The translations under genes and the position numbers were made by a program. Below are positions 46,723 to 59,600 of a stretch of DNA of 64,000 bases, piece after piece (the first letter of the stretch is position 1; each line of letters starts with the position of its first letter). Under the pieces are notes generated by a model that worked only from the letters and a program-made list of their open reading frames with translations, was not told the DNA's origin and did not search any database. The stretch spans positions 3,108,948 to 3,172,947 of the forward strand of contig CM063243.1 in the NCBI GenBank assembly GCA_032158295.1. The letters run 5' to 3'. This DNA is from Pycnopodia helianthoides. Its lineage: Eukaryota > Echinodermata > Asteroidea > Forcipulatida > Asteriidae.

Positions 46723-47611
46723 TACACATCCGATTCAACAATGATTGCCCTCGACTTGTATGAGCCCCAGGTCTTGGCTCTTGTTGTGTTTGCTAGCTTC
46801 TTAGGCCTGTCAGCCCTTGTCTATGTCATCTCCATCCTTACGTTCAAGGAGAAGACCTATGAGGAAGCAATCGCTGAACAACGGGCACAACTCAGCAAAG
46901 AACAGCAACAGCAGCAACAACAGCGTGATCAGAAGCACAAGCGCCGCCAAGTTTTTACACGCAAAAAGAAAGAGAAAGGAGAAAATAATGTCGCCAACCA
47001 ATCCCCGCCACCATCTCCTCCTCAGCCTAAGCCAGTGGAGGAGGTAATCAAACCTAAGGTAGAGCAGCAAGTAGCTGCAGCGCCACCACCAGCTCCACAA
47101 CAGAAGGCCAAGTCTCCCAAACAGGGCAAGCAACCAAAGGCATCACAACAGCAGCAGCAACAGCAGCAGCAACAGCAGCAGCAGCCACCCAAAGGGAAAG
47201 AGTCTGCTAAGAATGCCCCAGCTCCAGTCAAGGAGGCATCTTCTAAGAAAGCTCAGAAGGAAACCCACAAGGAGGCTCCAGTGAAGGAAGTGCCAATCCA
47301 GAAGGCAGCAGCTGCAAATACCAAAGCAGCTCCTCCACCAGCCAAGACCCAAACCTCACCGAAAACAACTCAGAAGTCCACTCCAAAGTCAGCCCCGAAA
47401 CAAAAGCAAGTTGAGGAGAAAGTCCAGAAGAAGGAAGCTGTGGTTGTCGCCCAGAAGGCTCCGGTGTCTCAGGCTGCCCCACCACCTGCTAAGAAGGAGA
47501 CCAGCATTCCACTTCAGCAGGAGGCAAGTTCTCCAGTGAAGTCAAAGGGCAAGGGATCTCGCAATGGAGCATCATCAGGTGACAAAGGATCTGGACCTGC
47601 AGGAGACACAG
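46723..47611 (+). CDS. RRBP1: RRBP1-like exon 2: membrane anchor and basic low-complexity region
   Basis: Acceptor TTTTTACAG ends at 46722. The first 18 bases are 5' UTR and coding begins at 46741. The exon encodes the short luminal N-terminus, the transmembrane anchor and a ~240-residue cytosolic basic region. It ends at GGAGACACAG|GTAAAT in phase 1. Vertebrate p180 carries tandem NQGKKAEGA-type decapeptides here. This exon has irregular Lys/Pro/Ala/Gln sequence instead and no decapeptide array. Long minus-strand ORFs rich in Leu or Cys are shadows of the CAG/CAA repeats. Confidence 0.9.
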
Positions 47612-50600
47612 GTAAATATCAATTCACCATTTTCTGGATGTTTGTTTATTTCCGTCATTGTGTTTGCAGCAATCTTACATAACAGTAGTCCACTGACCAA
47701 ATGCAAGTTTAAACACAAGAACAAGACAAAAATCTCTACAAAGTGACCCGGCCAGCAGTTAAGTCTTTAAAAATATCCCTATTTAGAAATATTGACCCGT
47801 GAAAAAGCTGTCACTGTGTCAGACAAGTAAGTTGACAAGGTAACTGGTTGTGTCCAGTCACTTAAAAAAAGTTACAGGCAAAACCTGGTTTCTTACAAGT
47901 ATGCCATTTTAAAGTGTATGTCATTTTAAAGTATTATGTAGTGACATTTTTGTTGACTTTCACTTGTTCCTTAAACGTATTTTCTTACTTAATGGATGTT
48001 GTTCCTAAATGACAGTAACATTCACTTGGCTAAAATATTAACAGTCTTCCAAACTACACACTGTGTAACGTATAACATGATAACCAAAATCAGAGTTCAT
48101 ACATGTACATGAAGGGTTTGTCAGTAGCGCTAGTATTCATTGCGTCATTTATAAAGAATTTCACATTTCCCAAGTGTTTGTCGGGTTCAGTGTATAGTGC
48201 AAAAAATCAATCAGTGCATTCAGTTGTCCATACTACATGTACATGCAATACATATGAAGTACAACTTCCAATAATGGATAAACCACTTTGCCAAGCAACC
48301 AAGCAACCTAAACCTTCATCTTATAGTGTTGGAATGACATTCGTGCGTTTAATTATCTGGCAGGTCCAGTTTTTTTGCTTGTCTTTCAATTTGTAATGTT
48401 GTGTATGAGCAGTCATGTCAATGTTGCCCTTTGAAGCTGCTGTCCGCAGTAGATGTGTTTTAAACCAAAATAAATAAACCATTATTTTATAGCGAAATTA
48501 TAAAATTAACATGGCTTTAAAGGGTAGCCAGTAAATTGCTATTAAAAAACTATCTACATGTAGCCCTTCAAGGAATGATCAGTATTTTCATATGAAACGG
48601 AGGCAAAATCAGATTGCAAAGAACTGAGCCTCAGTGTCACCTAATTCAGTGTCACCATTGTCTTCTTCTCTCCGCCTTGAACATCTTTTTGATTGATTTG
48701 GCGCATTACAAATACCTAATATTATTACTATTATTATTAGGCCTATTCATTAATATGCTAAATGATAACGTTTTGTACAATTTGTGATGATGCATTGTTA
48801 GGTTTAAAAATTGCATTTTTAAAAGATCGTTGCTGTTACCGAATTCAAGCTCTGGTGTTTTTGTTCAGCAGAGTGTGGGTTCGAATCCCGGTTGTGACAC
48901 TTGTGTCCCTGAGCAAGACACTTTACTATAATTGCTTCTCTCCACCCAGGGGTAAATGGGTACCTGTGAGGGCAGAGATGGTTCTTGTGATTGATTTAGC
49001 TTAGTGCGCTACCCTACATATTTGGCAGCACATGCTGTATACTCCCCAGGGAGCTGAGATGGTTTAAGGAATGAAATGGACCAGTGATCAGGGTACTAAT
49101 GTTGGAAGCGCTTTGAGATATGGTGTATAAAGCGTTATATATAAACCGAACATTATTATTATTACCACACCAAGCTCCAAAACTTGAATGTTAACCTTCC
49201 TTCTGTAAATCCACTGGTCTCAGGCTATCAGACTAGTGAAACATGGTTTCTAAACAACCTTTGTCGACCCCTTGTCAAAGTTTGACCCAAGATGTCATGG
49301 TTTTTATACATATTTTTGTCATGTTGTATTCTTACCAATGTTCTTCCTTAAATACATACAATCAAAATGAGTAGGCCTAAATCACAAACATTGGTGATTA
49401 TTTCATAGTAAAGGTACTTTGTGCACTACACTTTTAGTACACAATGCATTTTACCTGGAAACAATACAGCAGAGTGTAACAGCTTGCTTCCTGTTGTGGC
49501 TGTAATTCACTGCGGAAGTACGTATGTTGTGGTGTATTGGTCTCAACTTGCATCGTTCATCTTATGTCTGGATGTACGTGTAGGTGTACCCTAACCCCTT
49601 GATGTTACTTCCAGAAAATTACCCCAATCATTCATGATCAACTGAATGTTATTTGTAGTATCCCTGGTTCCAATTGCCTCTAGTACTGTACATATCAAAC
49701 GTACCCAATGATTGGGGTTAACGTTACTGATCCTTCAAAATCCTTGAAATCCCCCAGATGATTTAGACACGTTTGAAGGACCTTGATTGAGTTAAAGGCG
49801 GGTATATTTTTTAGGAAATGTCAAAGACCAGTATCCTCACTTGGTGTTACTTATTATATGCATAATATAACAAGCCTGTAAGAAAGTGGTCATCGAAGTT
49901 GCAAGAAAACAATGAGAGAAAGAACACCCTTGTTGCATAGAATTGTGTGCTTTCAGATGCCTGAAAAAATGCTTCATGCCTGAAACCTTTCTCAGATTAA
50001 AATTTTTATTGGTGAAAAATTACCTCTTTCTCTAAAACTAAATTACTTCAAAGGGGGTCGTTTCTAGCAATGTTTTTGAATAACAACAGCTGTCCAGTGC
50101 TCTTTACCAAGTTAATTTGTTTTATGATCTTTAATTTGTGGAGTAATAACCAAAAGTATACCCTGCCTTTAAGGAGACAAACATCAGGTTTGGTAATTCA
50201 GTGGCACAAAAAAATGTGACTCGTTTTAATCTGAAAGCCCACTGATTGTGTATCAGTGCCAATCATGAATGAGAATTAATTGCATCTGAAATAATGTCAA
50301 CTTGAAGACCTTCCCAGACTTAAATGGGTTTTTATTAATGCATTCATATGAACATGAACAAAATTCCAGAAAAGCGTGACCATCAAATTTGATGAAATTT
50401 TCAGAGTTTGTGTGGGTAGTGTCTTGAAAACTAGAGGATGGAATGACTTTACAGTAGTCTTCCAGAAGCTAATGATCCCCACCTTATGTTCCACATACAT
50501 GTACATGTAATCATAGTAAAAGTAAAAGGATAATATTCATTTCATTGAAATTTATTCATATTCTCCTAGTACAAGGAGACAAATTTGCATAATATTCACT

Positions 50601-53600
50601 TTAAATGTATTTTTAGTGTGATTAAAACAAGATGTCGCATATGTTTCCGTACTGTGTATGCACATGGCTACAACGTGTCCAGAAAGAATGTAATGATGAT
50701 CCCCCCTATGGCTGTGGGTACCCCACGGTACAGGCCCCAATATCATGGCACTGCTTATCGTAGAACTGTGCACTTATGGCCTACAATGTACATTTTGTAG
50801 ATTTCAGGTAGCCATAAGCACATACATGTAGTTTGGCGGTAAGCAGCTCGCCACTAAATTGGCCCTGGGCTCTGGGCCCAATTTTATAAAGTTGTTTTAA
50901 AGCAGAATATTCTGCACCCCCTTAAAAGGCCATAGCAAAATTCAATGCTAAACGAAAGTGAGTGAGGTACAAGTACCACTTGTAATTGTACATTGTACAG
51001 TGTCTGGCTGGTAGCCTGTTTCAGCTGAGCAATATTTTTCAAATCTTGGTGAGACTGAGTTAAGCATTTTTACACTCCATTGATGAGTGTTCTTAGAATA
51101 CTTTACATTGAGGTGGGTGAGGGAAAACTAGATTGGATTATGATCTTTTTGCATTGTGATTACTTGACCATGCAGTTCTTTTCCAAACTCTGCATGAAGC
51201 ACTTCACTGAGTTCCACGAACCGTTCGAAGCCCTGCTGAGTCTCCAATGGTCTCTGGTTAAAAGACTGGAATTTACTTTTAAACTAATCCAAACATTTCC
51301 TGGGCTCATTGTCTGGGATACCAATGGGGGTTGTTAACAAGCCGTCCGCGTCCTTCCTAAACTCTACAAGGGTCATACAGGTTGAGGTTGGAAACTTCCT
51401 GAGAGAGGAAGGACAAATTATTTTTAACTCGACAATTGTTTTCCAAGGGTTTACTTGCCTTCTTTAAAAAGTGGTGTGTGTAGGCTACATGGTTAATGTG
51501 AAATGTCCTTGACATGTATTCGGTATCCATCAACTCTTCATGGTTTTTTTTTTAAAGGTGTGTCTAGTTTTTGTGTGACTATTTGGTGTGTGGGTTGTGC
51601 ACAAAGGGGCATTCCTGAATTTTAAAGTGACCCTATCCTGACTCTGCTTGACTAATAGACCAAATCCAATACAACCCACCATCTCAATGACATCAACATC
51701 AATTTTGACACAGAAAAAAACCACCCTTGAATAACTTGGTCATAGTACAGGAGAGTGCCTATTTCTGAACTTTATTCTGTGCCTGTAATAGAATGCCACT
51801 CAGGGTCAACACTTTCAAACCTACATAAAGTTTTGCTGCCATAAGAGTACCGTAAATGCGGTGCCCAACACTAAACTCAAGCACTTCACGGAAATAGTGC
51901 AATTGCCTTAAAAGTGAAGTCAACTGAAAAAACAGCAAGTTAAACCCGAACCGGTTTAACTCTTTCACTCCGTAATAGAATTTTCGAATTTCGCGCGTTT
52001 GTACGGAATTAATTATTGGACGCCGCCATCTAATGTGTCAATAATACCCTTGGCGCGATGGAAAGCCAAAGGCAGCGACTCAAAGCCGCTGCCACTAGGG
52101 TCAGAGGTCATCCAGATGGCAATACGACATAAATTATGCAAAAAAGGCACATGTCATGGGGATGCCCCGAGTATCTACAGTGACGTCAACGAGCCGCTGT
52201 GAGCGGCTTTCCGTAGGGAACGGGACATTTCTGTGAGACGCTGTGAGCAGCTTGCCGTAGCAAAAGAGTTAACTGTACACAAGCATGACAAGCAGTGCAA
52301 CTTTACATGTGTAGGCCTACATGTACATGTGTATGTTGAGAAACATTGTACATGTGGCATGTTGTGGCCGAGCGGATAAGAACACTGGACTCAAGCTCTG
52401 TTTTTTTTTATCAGCAGAGTAGGGGTTCCATTCCTGGTTGTGACAATTGTGGCCTTAAGCAAGACGCTAAAACCAGTATTGCCACACCTTTCGGATGGGA
52501 CGTGTTTGAAGGCCGTACATGTAGGTCCTGTGTGTTGTGTATCGACGTAAAAGAAACCAGTTCACTTATCGTAAAGAAAAGGGGTTCGCCCTGGTGTTCC
52601 TGGTTTGATTGGCTGCATATTGCGCCACATCACCTTGACATGAAGGCTTTGAAGGCTTTCTCAGGCATCTGAAAGCACCCAATTCTATGCAACAAGGGTG
52701 TTTTTTCTTTCATTATATTTTTGCAACTTTGGTGACCAATTGAACCCAACTTTTTACAGGTTTGTTATTTATGCACATTTTGGAATAAACCAAGTGAGGA
52801 TACTAGTCTTTGACATTTACCAAAAGTATATACATGTATCCTGCCTTTAAGGCCGACTGTCTTTAAGTTATCCTTTCAACTCACTTTCAAGTCGCTTTGG
52901 GTTTCTTTTTTGAGTCGGAGATGAACCTAAAAATATTGTGGAGTTTGATGTTATGATTGAATGGGGATTTACCTGTCAACCCAGGGCTCCATTTCACAAA
53001 GAGACTAAGATTGATCTTAACTGCGAATCAATCTTAATTGCAAATGATGTCATCGCAGTGCAAAATCGCTATGGCAATACTGACAACTCATCTTAAGATG
53101 AACCCTAGTGCTCTATGAAAATGGAGCCCTGGAGAATTATGCAGAGCATGGTGAAAAGTAATGGGATTGGGGCAATGACTGCATGCTCTGTTAAGCAACA
53201 GGGAATTGACCCGACTGGAAAGTTGAAATCAGTCCTACACTACATCAGGGCTTGAATTTTTTTTGGGAATAGCCACAAGACTGCAGGGCGTGTACCTCAA
53301 AATTTGTACTGGACCAGAATTTATTTTAAAAGATCGGAATCAAAATGAGTTGAATAAGCACAAAGAGAAGATCTGCCTCATTTGTCTAACTGTGTTCTTC
53401 AATACTCAACAGAATTAAACGATATTGTTTAGACTCATACATGTAGTCAACACTTTTGACATAATGAGGTAGCCTATTATCATTCAATCGAAAAACACAA
53501 GACCACCGGGCTTGTCCGGTCGTCAGTTTACTGGCCCGACGATGCAAAAATCACTGGCCTCGGGCCTGCGGTCCAGTGTAAATTTGGATCCCTGTCACAC

Positions 53601-56600
53601 TGCTACTGCCTGTAGGCCCTACAAATGTTAAAGTAAAATAACTACTGAGATTAGATTTTCGTTTTGATCAGATACTGTGATTCTTTATGATATTTCTCCA
53701 ACCCTTAATCAGGAATTGAATGGACCTTATGCATTGACACTGCCGCCTTCTTAGAGGTAAAACTATGAAGAAACAATGGATAATGCGCAGCTACATGTAT
53801 GTACGCGCAGCGCTCAGGATCAGCCAATTGGGATTATCTTCTCTTGACCTCTAGCCAGGGCGCCCTACTCAAATGTCGTCATGTGCATAAGGTCTATTCC
53901 CTTTGCAATATAAAAAAGTTTTTCACATTAGTGAAGTTGCACAAAGACTTTCAGACTGCCCCCCTGAATTACATCAGTAACCATTATTATTAAAGTATAA
54001 TAAATTAGATTGTTTGTAGGTGAGACAAGTTGAATATTATACACATATGGACTGGCAATGAGGTCACTAGAGCACGTCTATTCCCCCTGAGGGACTGTGA
54101 GTGACCAGAAGAGGGACCTATTTCCCGAGGCCGAAGGCCGAGGGAAATAGGTCCCTCTTCTGGTCACTCACAGGCCCGAGGGGGGATAGACGAGCTCTAG
54201 TGACCGAATCATGGCAGTCCATATGTGTTTTATAACACAACTCGGTCCAAAACATGAAATAAGAAAAGAAACTACCGTAATCCGATCCAGACGCCGCCTT
54301 TTTTCTTTTTAAGATGAGCCTGGTAACCTCTTGAGGGCGCTGTAACCAGTCAAAAATTGAAAGACTATTGCCCGCTTCTGGGAACTATTTCCCGCAAACT
54401 ACGCGCGTGCGATGTCTAGTTCATGGTTGTGCAAATCTCATGCACTAGCCTAAAATAGTTCATCCCACGTGACCGTGTTTCAGCCAACCAGAATACAGAA
54501 ATAGCAAGAGGTGTGTTATAACTGTATTTAAAGCAAGCTTGATACTTCACACAGGATTGTCTGCATGCCCCTGGTCATTACTTGGGTACCCCCTTTGAAA
54601 TGTTTCAGTAGAAATTGACAATTCCCTTATAGAGGTGTGCCCTTAACTAAAGAAAACCTACCCTACCCTTACTACAGGAATGATGTGTTGGGCTTGTGTG
54701 AAGACGAAAAAACAACTGGCATATTTCCCAGGAGAAATTCATCAAAGATTTACATGTTAATGTTTGGTACAGTGCAGAGAAAATTACTCGCATACGTTAC
54801 ATACATGCAATGGCAGTATTCAGCATTTTATAATCACCTGTTTTATGAGACAACTTATTAAAATAAATGTGTGGGTTTTGTGTTAATTTTTTTACCAGGA
54901 TTTGATAGTCTTGATGAGAGTGTTGCATACATATACGCAGTGGTTATTACGTTTTGATATTCAGGACACAATTTTGAATTCAATGGAGTCAAACACAAAC
55001 CATGCAGTTTTTCAAGACTCTTTTACATATGGGATTATATTGTGTAACTTTGTATAGTAAAATTCATTGGGAAAAGGCACAGTTGGGGAAAACAACTGTA
55101 ATGGAAAGCAATTACTGTGTGTGGACAATAATGTCTTTTGAGGTTGTTCTGAGCTCAGACCGGATGGCCTAGCATTCTCCTAACACCGGTTCGCTGGCCA
55201 AATTCTAGTTAAAACACATGTCGACCAGTCAAAATTCTCTCCAACCAAGTGGTCCGGCTGGCTCGTGTTAAAAAAGCATCACATCATGTAATCTGAAACA
55301 TGTGAGAAAAAGCCGAGAATGACAAACTAACGGGTCTTGCTGCTAGTCACTGAAAAAGATGGCAAACCCTGCCAGACCCCTTGTGCACAACATTAATTGG
55401 TACACGATGTAGATCTCAATCCCTTTCCTCTTAGTACATGTCATGTGTCAATGACATACAAAAATTGAGATTCCCTTGATCTACATGTACATGTAGTTAA
55501 AGCTTCGCTATTCAATGTCTCAGATACAAACCTGAAACGTGGTCAATGATCAATGTTAACAATATTATATTTCCTTGAAATAACTTGGTTTACTGTAATT
55601 TAATAGAGGTTTGAGAATTAACCCAGTTGGTTTTTTCAAACAGGATGTTCATGAGATAAAAATGTGCATGTGATACTGCCTGCACCATGTGACACGTATT
55701 ACGTACATAATGTACAAATATACATAAGGTTTTCTAAGCCTGTCCAGGATACTTTGTCATGTTATAAACTCTATGCGGAACAACCGCTTCAAAATTAGCT
55801 TGGTGTAAATAATCAGAACTAAACATTGTACACAAAGATGTCAATATTTTCCCTGTGCATTGTACAGCTGCTTTTGATTGATGTTATTAACTTATGATAC
55901 AAGGACAGTTATTGTTGTAGATTACTGCTGGGGTCCAGTAAGCAAATTGTGTGCATGCTGTCAGAAAAATGTGCCTTAAAGGTAGGGTCATCGTTTGGTC
56001 ATGACCCTCCCCAAAAATGCGTGTAATTTCTATACGAAAGCTTACTTGTTTTAAAGAAATTGTTTCACCTGAAAGTCCCCACTGATACGAAATCAATAAA
56101 AACATTTGAATCTGAGACTCAGAATGCATGAATCGTTTCTCAGATTTCTGAGGGTTGGTGTCCGTTCCCGAATACTGCGGCCAGAGGTGCGGTTGGTACC
56201 AGCTGTTACCTTGCTAAACGAGGATGGATTCTAAAATATTGTGACAGTTTTTTTTGCTGTTTTCTCAGTAAATAGACACTATATTCAGCTGAAACTTTCA
56301 CAGGTGACTTTGATTGTATCTTTCTTAATAACTTTGCCTAAAAATAAGCATTACGTTGACAAAAGCCAAACGATGACCTTACCTTCGTTTCAACCGTGTT
56401 GCATTTAGCAGGGTGGTTACGGTAAAAGGTCTTTGCCATTTTAGAAAGAGAAGAACTACCCTGGTTTGCCTTATACATGTATATCTGATGTATTAAACTG
56501 ATCAGACCACCAAAAACTTCAGAGACAACTCATTTACTTCTGCTGAAGACGAGCAGAGGACACTTTTTGAAATGTTGAGGCTCTACCATAAACATCAAGG

Positions 56601-59600
56601 TATGATGCTGGTTCTTCTCAGAACCAGAACTTCTCCCCCTAAACCTACATGTACTCAGTTCTTACTTGTACTTGATTTGTTCCCATGTAACAGTGGACAC
56701 TGGTGCCCTGAAGGCCAAGAATCTGACGGCAATGCTGAAGGCAGCGTCTCTGTCCAACAAGGAAGTCCAGCAACTTGTGGAGGTACTTCTAAACAAGAAC
56801 GGTGGGTCTGCTGCAGCAGCCTCTACCTCCGAAAACTGGGTCAAGGTATATCTTCCTTTTCTTTGTTTTCTTTATCTCCAAGTGGCTGCTATTTAAAAGT
56901 TTTGTATTGGCCTCTCGTCACCAGACACACTTGCTGGTCTAGCAGTTAAGACATCAGGGCCCAATTTCATAGTGCTGCTTGAGCAGAAGATATTGCTTAA
57001 AACAGTTTTCTGCTCAGCAATAATGTGCAGGATACCAGGTATTTTGGCTGAAAACTTTAATCTGGTAAGCACAATGTTGCTGTGCTTAGCTACTTTTTTG
57101 TGCTTAAGCAGCTCTATGAAATTGGGCTGTGGTGTAGAATGCAGAGGTCGCGGGTTCGAATAGCTGCCACCAGAGTAGCCTGTTTATGAGTTTTGTTCAC
57201 AGAAAGTATTCAGTACACAATGCTTATCATCGTAAAGGTTAAATAAAAAATTTAAGTGTACATTATTTTTCAAACAGTTTCTTTTTAAAATAAATCCTAA
57301 ACCCTTTTTCAACGAGACCTCATTCCAGCCAGTTTGATAACAACCAGGTTGATGCACTGTGGATGCATTTGGATGGTCAAGGTAATATAATTTACAATGG
57401 ACATTGTCTTGATTGATAGATATTAGTTATTCACTAAATTCATGTTTTTTTGTATTTTAGGCTAACCAGCGTGATCCCATGCAGGCCATGAAGAAACAGC
57501 TCCAGGAGAAGGAGCAGGCATTGCACAATGGTAAGTTAACACTCCAGGGCCCAATGTGGTGGCTCTGCTTACCGCCAAATTCTGCACTTGCTTCCTCGCT
57601 TCCAGGGCAAGTGCTGAATTTCAGCGCTAGCTGTGTAATCAAAGGATGCCTAGTAGAGTGTAGTACGCATGTGCGCAATCAAATATTCCCAGCTTACCTG
57701 TGAAAAGCGCTTGATGTATTTCCCTGCTTCCGTAAGCGCCGATTCTTTGCTTACGGTATAAAGCAGCGGCATTAAATTGGGCCCAGATCAGCAGTGGACT
57801 GCTGACCAAATGCTAGTTAAAACATCAGTGGACCAAATAGTCCTCCTGGCTAGTAGTAGTAGTTCGTTGTAAACCCCTGCCTGCACAAGTCATTTGTTTC
57901 AATCATTTTGTTCATTCACTACCGTGGGACTTGATGAGTTGTGCTCATCTGACTCTATCAAGCATAGTGTCAGAGAGAGATGGACCGCTTAGACAAGTGT
58001 CAGCCTCGATGGAGGATTTCAAGGTCATGCCGGGACGACCTCTACGACGAGGGGCATCAAATACATATGGCTTCAAATACAAGTCCCATACAAATGATAA
58101 TGTTGACAAGAAACCAGTTAACACAAATTTTGTACTTGTTAAACAACAAGCTACATGTATCTAGTCCTGCCTGCTAGTTGTTGACACGCTAGAGCAACCC
58201 TGCCAATAATGGCTGATAGCTCCACTGTCTGTCTGTTTCATCATCATGCTTGATATAATGTACCAAACTGTTGCGATCGGACTGTCCAAAATTACGCATC
58301 AAATTGCCACATTTTTCCTCAGCTTGTTAAGTGTTTAGGCCTATACAGCATACCTTCTATTTTTTTCCACTTTTGGGAGATTGTTTTCGCTATGCTGTAC
58401 AGAATCTATCAACATCAAGCAAATGATGGAGTTGGATTTCTAAGGACTAGGTTGCTAGGATTAAGGCATACTATTTCTGTGCGCGGAGTCAAATCAAAAT
58501 AATGTTGTCAATCTCTTCATTTGATCAAATCAAGTCAAATCAGGGTATAGATTTTTAAGGACTTGAGGTAAATGCAAGCCTAGAATTTCTTAGTTTTGAA
58601 TTTCACTGCGCTGTGTGTTTACAGAGATGCTACTGGCCCAGTCCTCATCCCAGAAGGTCAAGGAGCTACGTGTTGAGCTGAATCAAGAGAAAGGAGGCAG
58701 GTTGCAAATTGAGTCTCGCTACAAGGAGAAAGTACAGAACCAGGCCAGAGAAATTGAGGCATTCAGAGTGAGAATGCAGCAGGTAGGAAAGCGTTCTCCT
58801 CTTCGCTTGATGGGCTAGCATGGTTGTTTGGGTTGTTTAGTACTGAATCTGTCATTAAGTCAGGAGATTGAATTAGACGAACTGAGGAATGGAGATGAGA
58901 GAAATGAAGATTAGAGGGGGGAGGGGGTCGGAGGAATGGAGTTATGAGGAATGGAGATTAGAGGGGGATTAGAGGAGTGAAGATGAGAGGAATGGAGATT
59001 AGAGGGGGATTAGAGGAATGAAGATGAGAGGACTGGAGATTAGAGGGGAATTAGAGGAATGAAGATGAGAGGACTGGAGATTAGAGGGGGATAAGAGGAA
59101 TGAAGATGAGAGGATTGGAGATGAGAGGATTGGAGATAAGATGAATGGAGATTAGAGATTCTGTCAGCATGAAATTGTAGTTCTAGAGTCTCTAGCCACA
59201 TACTATGTTCTTCCTTAAACAAAAAGATTTTAGTCTATGGAGTGGTTTTACCTGCCTTTTGTGGTGGATGGGTAATCTTTTGCAATCTAATGATCAATAG
59301 CTCTCCAATTTTTCTTCCCTCTGCTCAAAATTAAATTTTCTTGGGCTATCCCTCATGACTTTTGTTTTTCCTTGGCGTTTCTTAAATGTTCACAACACAA
59401 AACCTGTAAACCCACTTCAGATTCTAGGGTTATTAATTGTTTTTTCCACGATCTTGAATTCCTCATTTTAGAGTCACGATGCTCATGCCCGTGAAACTCA
59501 AAACCTTCAGACCCGTATTAAGCAAGTGGAGAGTAGAACTGATAACACCAGCGTGGAGACACTCAAACAACTGCGAGATGAGAATGCTCGGCTCAAGGCA

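Larger units (their letters stand above)
47612..56693 (+). other. Intron of ~9.1 kb with many mobile elements
   Basis: Bounded by GTAAAT and TCCCATGTAACAG. No coding exon of the family was recognised inside, and the flanking exons join directly in frame. It contains two SINEs, two family H MITEs, the TTAA MITE, two other inverted-repeat MITEs and a long hairpin, listed separately. Confidence 0.7.

Noticed and set aside
46810..47485. Minus-strand ORFs rich in Leu, Cys or Trp over the RRBP1-like exon
   Set aside because: Shadow frames of the CAG/CAA and Lys/Pro-rich coding sequence on the plus strand.
51080..51337. 85-codon ORF as an extra RRBP1-like exon
   Set aside because: Exons 2 and 3 join in frame without it, its composition is not coiled coil or Lys-rich, and splice sites are not convincing.
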